Shown here one piece after another: positions 57,891 through 64,000 of a stretch of DNA of 64,000 nucleotides (position 1 is the stretch's first letter; every line of letters begins with the position of its first letter). Origin of the DNA: Nitrobacter sp051912485 (lineage in GTDB: Bacteria > Pseudomonadota > Alphaproteobacteria > Rhizobiales > Xanthobacteraceae); assembly GCF_051912485.1 (NCBI RefSeq), contig NZ_CP196822.1, positions 310,001 to 374,000 on the forward strand. Reading direction: 5' to 3'. The notes below the pieces were generated by a model, which was not told where the DNA came from, made no database searches, and was given only the letters and a program-made list of their open reading frames with translations. The position numbers and the translations under genes were made by a program.

Positions 57891-57903
57891 CGCAGGCTCC
57901 TTT

Positions 57904-57947
57904 GAATTCAATCAAACAAAATCAAACCTGACTGAAATAAAATCAAA
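57904..57947. promoter_or_regulatory. AATCAAA repeats in a divergent promoter region
   Basis: AATCAAA occurs at 57910, 57920 and 57941, spaced 10 and 21 bases apart, that is on the same face of the helix. The stretch is AT-rich, unlike its surroundings, and separates the minus-strand gene from the groEL-like fragment. It could be an operator array. Confidence 0.35.
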
Positions 57948-58039
57948 TGGCTAGAGACGGGGCAAGACCTAACGCTGGACGAGCGCTCTCAATGCGTTTC
58001 GATCTCCCTAAATCGGGAAAACCTTATGGACCGCGATGC

Positions 58040-58867
58040 CCTCGATCAGACGATCAGAAGGCGCCGGGCGTCGGTGACCGCCGCAAGGCGATGCTGCAGG
58101 ACATCGCCATCCTGACCGGCGGCCAGGCGATCAGCGAAGACCTCGGCATCAAGCTTGAGAATGTCACGCTCGCCATGCTCGGTCGCGCCAAGAAAGTGAT
58201 GATCGACAAGGAGAACACCACCATTGTCAGCGGCGCCGGCAAGAAGGTCGATATCGAAGCCCGCGTGGCGCAGATCAAGGCGCAGATCGAGGAAACCACT
58301 TCGGACTACGACCGCGACAAGCTGCAGGAGCGTCTGGCCAAGCTCGCGGGCGGCGTCGCGGTGATCCGCGTCGGCGGCGCCACCGAGATCGAGGTGAAAG
58401 AGCGCAAGGATCGCGTCGATGACGCGATGCATGCGACCCGCGCCGCGGTCGAGGAAGGCATCGTTCCGGGTGGCGGCGTCGAGCTGCTCCGCGCCTCCGA
58501 GCAGCTCAAGCGCATCAAGACCCAGAACGACGACCAGAAGACCGGCGTCGAGATCGTGCGCAAGGCGCTGTCCGCGCCGGCCCGCCAGATCGCGATCAAC
58601 GCGGGCGAGGACGGCAGCGTCATCATCGGCAAGATCCTCGAGAAGGAGCAGTATTCGTATGGCTTCGACTCGCAAACCGGCGAATACGGCAACCTCGTCT
58701 CCAAGGGCATCATCGACCCGACCAAGGTCGTGCGTGCAGCGATCCAGAACGCAGCTTCGGTTGCGGGTCTTCTGATCACCACGGAAGCAATGGTGGCCGA
58801 ACTTCCGAAGAAGAATGCCCCAGCAATGCTAGGTGGCGGCGGTGGCGTGGGTGGCATGGACTTCTAA
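58040..58867 (+). pseudogene. groEL: 5'-truncated groEL (C-terminal half of chaperonin)
   Basis: From DDQKAPGVGDRRKAMLQDIA the sequence is GroEL to its end: LENVTLAMLGRAKKVMIDKE, ATRAAVEEGIVPGGGVELLR, NAGEDGSVIIGKILEKEQYS, and the Gly/Met tail GGGVGGMDF. The N-terminal apical and equatorial parts, more than 250 residues, are missing, and 30 unrelated residues (MARDGARPNAGRALSMRFDL ...) are fused in their place by an in-frame ATG at 57947. A working chaperonin is impossible. It is nearly the inverted repeat of the groEL segment at 63274-64000. Confidence 0.9.
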
Positions 58868-59039
58868 TTCTGTACGTTCAGAACCAAGGAATTTTCTCAC
58901 CGAACTCAGAGCCAACTGCTATTGTTCCGTAGACCTGATTTCGTGTCACGGAGATGTCTTCCGTCCGGTTCGCATGCTTGGGAACCGGCGAAGTTATAAG
59001 GCGCTTTCCCGGCAACTACGGCAGCTTCATGAGGCCTAC

Positions 59040-60230
59040 ATGGTCGAAGCCGCGCCCCGCAATTTCACGATCAATTTTGGGCCGCAACATCCCGCGGCGC
59101 ACGGGGTCTTGCGTCTCGTGTTGGAACTTGACGGCGAAGTCGTCCGGCGCGTCGACCCGCATATTGGTCTCCTGCATCGCGGCACCGAGAAGCTGATCGA
59201 GCATAAGACTTACCTGCAGGCGCTGCCTTACTTCGACCGGCTCGACTATGTCGCGCCCATGAACCAGGAACATGCGTTCTGTCTGGCAACCGAGAAGCTG
59301 CTTAACATCACAATTCCGAAACGGGGCCAGCTCATCCGTGTGCTTTACTGTGAAATCGGACGGCTACTTTCGCACCTTCTCAATGTCACGACCCAAGCGA
59401 TGGACGTCGGCGCGCTCACCCCGCCGCTATGGGGTTTTGAAGAGCGCGAAAAATTGATGGTGTTCTACGAGCGCGCGTCCGGCGCGCGCATGCACGCCAA
59501 CTATTTTCGAGTTGGCGGCGTGCATCAAGATCTTCCATCGAAGCTCCTCGACGACATTTGGGATTTTTGCGACCCGTTCCTCAAGGTGTGCGACGACCTT
59601 GAGGGTCTGCTGACTGAAAATCGTATTTTTAAGCAACGCAATGTCGGGATCGCCGAGGTCAAGCTCGCAGACGCGTGGGGATGGGGTTTCTCAGGTGTCA
59701 TGGTGCGCGGTTCCGGCGCCGCTTGGGACCTGCGCAAGGCGCAACCCTACGAATGTTATTCCGAACTCGATTTTGACATTCCCATTGGAAAGCATGGCGA
59801 TTGTTACGACCGCTATCTCGTGCGGATGGAAGAGATGCGTCAATCTGTGCGTATCATGAAGCAATGCCTGGAGAAGCTACGGCTGCCCGAAGGACAGGGG
59901 CCCGTCGCCACGAGAGACCACAAGATCGTTCCGCCGTCGCGCGCGGAAATGAAACGGTCGATGGAGGCGATGATCGAGCATTTCAAGCTCTACACTGAGG
60001 GCCACCGCGTTCCTGCCGGCGAGGTCTACGTCGCCGTGGAAGCTCCGAAGGGCGAATTCGGCGTCTATCTCGTCTCCGATGGCACCAACCAGCCGTACAA
60101 GTGCAAGATCCGCGCTCCTTCCTTCGCCCATCTTTCGGCCATGGACTTCCTTACGCGCGGCCACATGTTGGCTGACGTTTCCGCAATCATCGGATCGCTC
60201 GATATTGTATTCGGGGAGATTGATCGATGA
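59040..60230 (+). CDS. nuoD: NADH-quinone oxidoreductase subunit D, orphan copy
   Basis: 396 residues from the ATG at 59040 (MVEAAPRNFTINFGPQHPAA); the frame upstream has no family similarity. This 49-kDa subunit of respiratory complex I lines the quinone site; the conserved FGPQHPAAHGVLRLVLELDG, HIGLLHRGTEKLIE, GWGFSGVMVRGSG, CYDRYLVRMEEMRQS and C-terminal ADVSAIIGSLDIVFGEIDR are intact. No other nuo gene is nearby. A following ATG overlaps the stop (ATGA) but its frame breaks after a few codons in an IS end, as if the next nuo gene was cut off. It probably belongs to a second complex I operon of which only this gene remains. Confidence 0.93.
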   Translation: MVEAAPRNFTINFGPQHPAAHGVLRLVLELDGEVVRRVDPHIGLLHRGTEKLIEHKTYLQALPYFDRLDYVAPMNQEHAFCLATEKLLNITIPKRGQLIRVLYCEIGRLLSHLLNVTTQAMDVGALTPPLWGFEEREKLMVFYERASGARMHANYFRVGGVHQDLPSKLLDDIWDFCDPFLKVCDDLEGLLTENRIFKQRNVGIAEVKLADAWGWGFSGVMVRGSGAAWDLRKAQPYECYSELDFDIPIGKHGDCYDRYLVRMEEMRQSVRIMKQCLEKLRLPEGQGPVATRDHKIVPPSRAEMKRSMEAMIEHFKLYTEGHRVPAGEVYVAVEAPKGEFGVYLVSDGTNQPYKCKIRAPSFAHLSAMDFLTRGHMLADVSAIIGSLDIVFGEIDR

Positions 60231-60254
60231 AGCTGTGGTTTCGGTGTGTTAGGA

Positions 60255-60309
60255 GTTGTCCCTGTCGTAAATCAAATCCGGACATATTGGTGGTGCAGTC
60301 CGCCGAGGA
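60255..60309 (-). pseudogene. 3' end remnant of the 54.7-kb IS
   Basis: On the minus strand it reads GGACTGCACCACCAATATGT and then the right-end inverted repeat (GATTTACGACAGGGACAAC), encoding GGLHHQYVRI, matching the last residues of the complete transposase. It sits immediately after nuoD and cuts off whatever followed. Confidence 0.7.
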
Positions 60310-60323
60310 CCGGGCGGCAACGA

Positions 60324-60545
60324 ATGTTCGGTGCCCACGACCGGGTATTCGCTCTGTGCAAGGGCACCTGCGGACGCGGCATCTACGACAACATGAAGAC
60401 TGCGGTGGAGACGATCTTTGGCAAGGATCGTCGCTACAATCGCCGCTTCATGCAGATGTGCAGCCACTACCTAGTCGACCCGGTCGCCTGTACGCCGGCC
60501 TCGGGTTGGGAGAAGGACCAGGTCGAGAACCAGGTTGGACTGGTC
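60324..60545 (+). pseudogene. IS21-type transposase (IstA) fragment
   Basis: About 70 residues: GRGIYDNMKTAVETIFGKDR, RYNRRFMQMCSHYLVDPVAC and TPASGWEKDQVENQVGLV. This is the middle of IstA-type integrases, with the conserved YDNMKTAV and GWEKGQVE motifs. Both ends of the gene are missing. Confidence 0.85.
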
Positions 60546-60644
60546 CTCAATGGAGCAACTGGAACAATTTATCTCTTGTTGGATTGAAATAACGGGCTCC
60601 GGTTGGAGCCGGTGTGGGCACCTAGGTTGCGTGGGAGGGGTGCC

Positions 60645-62225
60645 ATGACGACATCCGTGTTTAAATTCAGGTCGAAATTCACCGCATGCGCTGCCGTACT
60701 GGCTTGCGCGACGGTTCTGGCGGTCGCCGCATATGCCAGAGGCGGTGTTGGCCATGGCGGCGGCGGTGGCTTTCACGGCGGCGGAGGCTTCCATGGCGGC
60801 GGCTTTCGTGGCGGCGGCTTTCGTGGTGGCGGCTTCCATATCGGCGGAGGACACTTCAGTGGCGGTCGCGCGTTCGCCGCGAGACCTCATTTTGCCCCGC
60901 ATATAAGCCATTCGTTCGCGAGCCGTTCGTTTGCGCGGCCGAGCTTCCATGGCGGCCGTTCGTTCAGCCAGCGATCGTTCACGCTCCACAACACCCCTCG
61001 CTTCGACGCTGTCCGCAACGCTCGTGCCGCGATGGGCACAACCGCGGCGGTCGGCGCCTTCGCGCTCGCGGCGAGGCATGTCAACGTGACGCGGAACGCC
61101 AACGCTGTGCAGCGCTCACTGAACGCGCGCCCGATCAGTCGGGCGCTGAACAACACCGTCGCGCTGCGCGATCCGCGCACCCGCGCGTTCATCACCGCGA
61201 ACGTGGCCACGGCGGCGTGGCACGGCGGCAACCGGTGGTGGCGCCATCACGACGGCGGCTTCGGATGGGTTGGCCCGGTGTTCTGGCCGTTCGCCTTCTA
61301 TGACATTTATGACTACGCCTTCTGGGGCTATCCCTACGATGATGCGTTCTGGGGCTATGGCTATCCGGACCTCTATGCCGGCATCTTCGGCCTTTATGGC
61401 TATGACGACTTGATGGGCTATGCGGGCTATCTGCCGCGCTATGCCGGCAGGCGCGGAGGCAACCTCGACACCTATGCCTATGCGCCGTCGAAAGGCCGGA
61501 CAAGCCTTGCGCAAATGTGCGGCGACGATAGCCGTGTGATCGCAGGGCTGCCGATCGACGCATTCCAGAATGCGATCCAGCCGAACGAGGCACAGCGTGC
61601 CGCGCTCGAGGAACTCGCCAACGCTTCGGAAAAGGCAGCTGCAGGCCTCAAGGGTTCTTGCCCCACCGACGTTGCGCTCACGGCGCCGCGCCGGCTTGCA
61701 GCGATGCAGCAGCGCATCGAAGCGATGACAGTCGCGGTGGAGGCCGTGCAAGGACCGCTCGATAAGTTCTACGGCCTCCTGAACGATGAGCAGAAGGCGC
61801 AGATCAATGCACTTTCCACCACGGGCCAGCGTCCGGCCCGAACCGCGGCGAGAGCCGGCTCGGCCGAACCAGCCTGCGATGTGACGCAACCGGAGTTCAC
61901 CGAGTGGCCCACCGCCACAATCGAGCAATCGGTCAGGCCGACCAACCAGCAACGCCGATATCTTGACGCGCTTCAGGGCGCCGCCGCCCAGGCCGCGAAC
62001 ACGCTGAAGGCATCGTGTCAGGCCCGGCCGGAGGATGCGCTGACGCCGCCGGCACGGCTCGCCGCCGTTGCCCAGCGGCTCAATGCCATGCTGCAGGCGG
62101 TGAAGACCGTGCGTATGGCGATGGATGACTTCTATGGATCGCTGACCGACGAGCAGAAAGCGGCCTTCGACGCGATTGGTCCGCAGCAGGCTGGCAGGCG
62201 CCGATACGTCCGCGGGCGCGCATAA
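60645..62225 (+). CDS. Exported Gly/His-rich protein with tandem Spy/CpxP-like (LTxxQ) repeats
   Basis: 526 residues from the ATG at 60645 (GGGAGGG ahead). Signal peptide then a Gly/Phe/His/Arg-rich tract of repeats (GGGGFHGGGGFHGGGFRGGG FRGG), a basic linker, and an aromatic cluster of FWGYPYDDAFWGYGYPDLYA type. The C-terminal half holds two similar helical domains (QPNEAQRAALEELANASEKA ... LNDEQKAQINAL; VRPTNQQRRYLDALQGAAAQ ... LTDEQKAAFDAI), each with the LTDEQK motif of Spy/CpxP-like periplasmic chaperones. Probably an envelope stress or metal-binding protein; function not proven. Confidence 0.8.
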   Translation: MTTSVFKFRSKFTACAAVLACATVLAVAAYARGGVGHGGGGGFHGGGGFHGGGFRGGGFRGGGFHIGGGHFSGGRAFAARPHFAPHISHSFASRSFARPSFHGGRSFSQRSFTLHNTPRFDAVRNARAAMGTTAAVGAFALAARHVNVTRNANAVQRSLNARPISRALNNTVALRDPRTRAFITANVATAAWHGGNRWWRHHDGGFGWVGPVFWPFAFYDIYDYAFWGYPYDDAFWGYGYPDLYAGIFGLYGYDDLMGYAGYLPRYAGRRGGNLDTYAYAPSKGRTSLAQMCGDDSRVIAGLPIDAFQNAIQPNEAQRAALEELANASEKAAAGLKGSCPTDVALTAPRRLAAMQQRIEAMTVAVEAVQGPLDKFYGLLNDEQKAQINALSTTGQRPARTAARAGSAEPACDVTQPEFTEWPTATIEQSVRPTNQQRRYLDALQGAAAQAANTLKASCQARPEDALTPPARLAAVAQRLNAMLQAVKTVRMAMDDFYGSLTDEQKAAFDAIGPQQAGRRRYVRGRA

Positions 62226-62432
62226 TCCGGCGGACGATGTCGTCCGCGCGGTCTGGCGGCCCGGCGCGTGCCCCGATCAGATGTGATGCGTCATTGTTAT
62301 CACCAGCCGAAATTCGAGCGGTTTTCGTGCCGACATCGACCAAATCCCGGGCTCGCAACACCCGTTTCTTGCGATTGCGCGGACTGAGAAGTCCCAAGCT
62401 GCCTTCGGATCATGCTTCAAGACAAAACCAGG

Positions 62433-62729
62433 TCACGGCTGTTCTTGAAGGATCGGTGTACCGAGTTCATCGAAACGAAAGAGCTGAAAGACCCGCTGGC
62501 CGTTGAAGTCGAGCACTCTCAAATCATCGGTCTCGTGCAGACCGCTCTCGACAGCTTGAAAATGCCCGCCGTAGCGCTGCCTAGCGAGCGACACTGGAAC
62601 ATCAAAGGCGACGAACTTGCCAATCCCTTTGTGCTTGAGCTCCTCGAGGAGCTTCGGATCGTGCAAGGACTCGTGCGACGTGAGAATGAGCAGCGGACCG
62701 CTCGCCGTAAGCAGCAAAAGCGATTTCAT
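62433..62729 (-). CDS. Small hypothetical protein (98 aa)
   Basis: AAGGAGAG precedes the ATG at 62729. The sequence MKSLLLLTASGPLLILTSHE then HDPKLLEELKHKGIGKFVAF has a short hydrophobic start followed by a compact alpha/beta pattern. Conserved hypothetical in rhizobia; function unknown. Its promoter side faces copy 3 of the MITE-like element. Confidence 0.75.
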   Translation of the reverse strand: MKSLLLLTASGPLLILTSHESLHDPKLLEELKHKGIGKFVAFDVPVSLARQRYGGHFQAVESGLHETDDLRVLDFNGQRVFQLFRFDELGTPILQEQP

Positions 62730-62812
62730 CGGACTCTCCTTCGCGGTTGGACTGATTCACGCGTGATATCCAGTCTGGTTGGACAGTCTCGCCGACGCTC
62801 CCAGTATAAGCC

Positions 62813-63002
62813 TGTGAATCGGCACAGGGGTCAGATTGCTACAGGTGCCGGCATTAACGCCATAAAGACAATCGGAAAAAGCCGATCGGATTGGGGTCAC
62901 GATCGGCGCCGATCGTGACCCCAATCCGACGTAGATTCCGTTAACTTGTCACAAGGAGTTACCGCTGTAGCTTCAAGGGGCTTTGTTCAACGCCGGTTTA
63001 CA
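62813..63002 (-). repeat. MITE-like element, copy 3 (190 bp), inverted
   Basis: Reverse orientation to copies 1 and 2: begins TGTGAATCGGCACAGGGGTC and ends with the complement of TGTAAACCGG. The palindromic centre GGGGTCACGATCGGCGCCGA-TCGTGACCCC is perfect. Together with copy 2 it flanks 6.7 kb that includes nuoD. Confidence 0.85.
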
Positions 63003-63023
63003 CTCCGGGCGCCAGCGCGGCCC

Positions 63024-63197
63024 TTGACGTTCGAAGCGGTTATTCAAGATTGGCTCGTTGAGAAAAAGCCAAACGAAAAGACAGAATACACTTGGCGGCG
63101 TGTCATGAAGGAACTCTCGGAATTCGTGGGGCACGATGATGCACGTTGAGTTAGTGCAGACAATCTTGTGAGCTGGAAAAGCAGATCTCCTCGCTAA
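63024..63197 (+). pseudogene. Integrase N-terminal fragment
   Basis: LTFEAVIQDWLVEKKPNEKT followed by EYTWRRVMKELSEFVGHDDA is the SAM-like N-terminal domain of phage-type tyrosine integrases. A TGA then interrupts it, after which VSADNLVSWKSRSPR continues the same domain to TAA. The rest is missing. The first codons lie inside the MITE-like element. Confidence 0.75.
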
Positions 63198-63221
63198 GGT
63201 CGGGCAGGCAAAACTAATGCA

Positions 63222-63253
63222 GAAGGCCCAGCAATGATGCCGGGCCTTCTTAT
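63222..63253 (-). terminator. Terminator downstream of groEL
   Basis: AAGGCCC / GGGCCTT stem with GGCATCATTGCT-type loop region, about 20 bases beyond the groEL stop on the minus strand. T-run is weak on that strand, but position and stem strength fit. Confidence 0.65.
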
Positions 63254-63273
63254 TCCTTGCTCAAAGGGGGGAC

Positions 63274-64000
63274 TTAGAAGTCCATACCTCCCATGCCGCC
63301 CATGCCGCCGCCCTGGGGCATCCCGCCGCCGCCTGCGTTCTTCTTCGGCACTTCGGCCACCATGGCTTCGGTGGTGATCAGAAGTGCCGCGACCGAGGCT
63401 GCGTTCTGGATTGCGACACGAACCACCTTAGTCGGGTCAATGATGCCCTTGGAGATCAGGTTGACGTATTCGCCAGTCTGCGAGTCGAAGCCATACGAAT
63501 ACTGCTCCTTCTCGAGGATCTTGCCGACGATGATGCTGCCGTCTTCGCCTGCGTTGATCGCGATCTGGCGGGCCGGCGCGGAGAGCGCCTTGCGCACAAT
63601 CTCGACGCCGGTCTTCTGGTCATCGTTCTGCGTCTTAATGCGCTTGAGCTGCTCGGAGGCGCGCAGCAGGGCGACGCCGCCACCCGGAACGATGCCTTCT
63701 TCAACCGCCGCGCGGGTCGCATGCATCGCGTCGTCCACGCGATCCTTGCGCTCCTTCACCTCGACCTCGGTCGCGCCGCCGACGCGGATCACCGCGACGC
63801 CGCCGGCGAGCTTGGCGAGACGCTCCTGCAGCTTATCGCGGTCATAGTCCGAGGTGGTTTCCTCGATCTGCGCCTTGATCTGGTTCACGCGCGCCTCGAT
63901 GTCGGCCTTCTTGCCGGCCCCGCTGACAATGGTGGTATTCTCCTTGTCGATCATCACCTTCTTGGCGCGGCCGAGCATCTGGAGCGTGACGTTCTCGAGC
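63274..64000 (-). CDS. groEL: GroEL chaperonin, C-terminal part (5' end outside window)
   Basis: At least 241 residues are visible and the frame is open to the window edge. GroEL features: LGRAKKVMIDKENTTIVSGA, RAAVEEGIVPGGGVALLRAS, NAGEDGSIIVGKILEKEQYS, YSYGFDSQTGEYVNLISKGI and a GGM-rich tail GGGMGGMGGMDF. This copy appears intact as far as it can be seen and lacks any damage, in contrast to the truncated fragment at 58040-58867, with which it shares most codons in inverted orientation. Essential protein-folding machine, normally with groES upstream. Confidence 0.93.
   Translation of the reverse strand, partial: LENVTLQMLGRAKKVMIDKENTTIVSGAGKKADIEARVNQIKAQIEETTSDYDRDKLQERLAKLAGGVAVIRVGGATEVEVKERKDRVDDAMHATRAAVEEGIVPGGGVALLRASEQLKRIKTQNDDQKTGVEIVRKALSAPARQIAINAGEDGSIIVGKILEKEQYSYGFDSQTGEYVNLISKGIIDPTKVVRVAIQNAASVAALLITTEAMVAEVPKKNAGGGGMPQGGGMGGMGGMDF

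Noticed and set aside
57947..58867. Open frame from an ATG fused to the groEL fragment, read as a new chaperonin-like protein
   Set aside because: The first 30 residues are unrelated to GroEL and the apical and most of the equatorial domains are missing, so this is best read as a junction with a pseudogene.
60227..60592. 121-codon frame overlapping the nuoD stop
   Set aside because: After about ten codons it runs out of frame through an IS end and an IS21 fragment, so it is a composite of scars and not a gene.

Overview
The window looks like chromosome of an alphaproteobacterium of the Bradyrhizobium / Rhodopseudomonas / Nitrobacter / Afipia group (Nitrobacteraceae). The reasons are the high GC content, the serC leader RNA ahead of a serC-serA pair, the CpdR response regulator, an alpha-r8 (MmgR/suhB-type) small RNA, a ROSE-like thermometer ahead of an hsp20 gene, and several palindromic repeat types familiar from these genomes. 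The genus is an inference from gene content and repeats, not from a search.

Positions 1-39,800 read as ordinary core chromosome. In order they hold: two outer-membrane beta-barrel proteins; serC-serA; a DUF5996 protein; ybaK; a serine carboxypeptidase; purA; several small conserved proteins; the methionine sulfoxide reductases msrA-msrB; an acyltransferase; a diguanylate cyclase; galU; an MltB-type transglycosylase; a DUF459 protein; glutamate synthase (gltB, gltD); a double-domain KaiC-like ATPase overlapping a hybrid histidine kinase; hsp20; a lysophospholipase-like hydrolase; hisN; an alpha-r8 sRNA; an N-formylglutamate amidohydrolase; cpdR; and tRNA-Val(GAC).

From tRNA-Val onward (about 39.9-63.2 kb) the content becomes accessory. 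A serine recombinase with DUF2924 and DUF3489 partners is followed by a tightly overlapping three-gene operon: a Ser/Thr kinase fused to an SF1 (COG1112-like) helicase, a winged-helix protein with a PLD-like C-terminus that lacks the HKD residues, and a PP2C phosphatase. Next comes a 1,458-residue NACHT/STAND-like NTPase with a C-terminal PD-(D/E)xK-type nuclease motif. I read these as two neighbouring candidate anti-phage systems. The first resembles type I Mokosh but has a phosphatase added and a degenerate nuclease subunit.

The last 10 kb is a patchwork. It holds three copies of a ~190-bp palindromic MITE-like element, a complete ~1.1-kb IS and fragments of at least four others, small hypothetical genes, an initiator-like tRNA-Met, a 5'-truncated groEL, an orphan nuoD, a Gly/His-rich secreted protein, a broken integrase, and finally the 3' part of a second groEL on the opposite strand. 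The two groEL segments form a large inverted repeat around nuoD.
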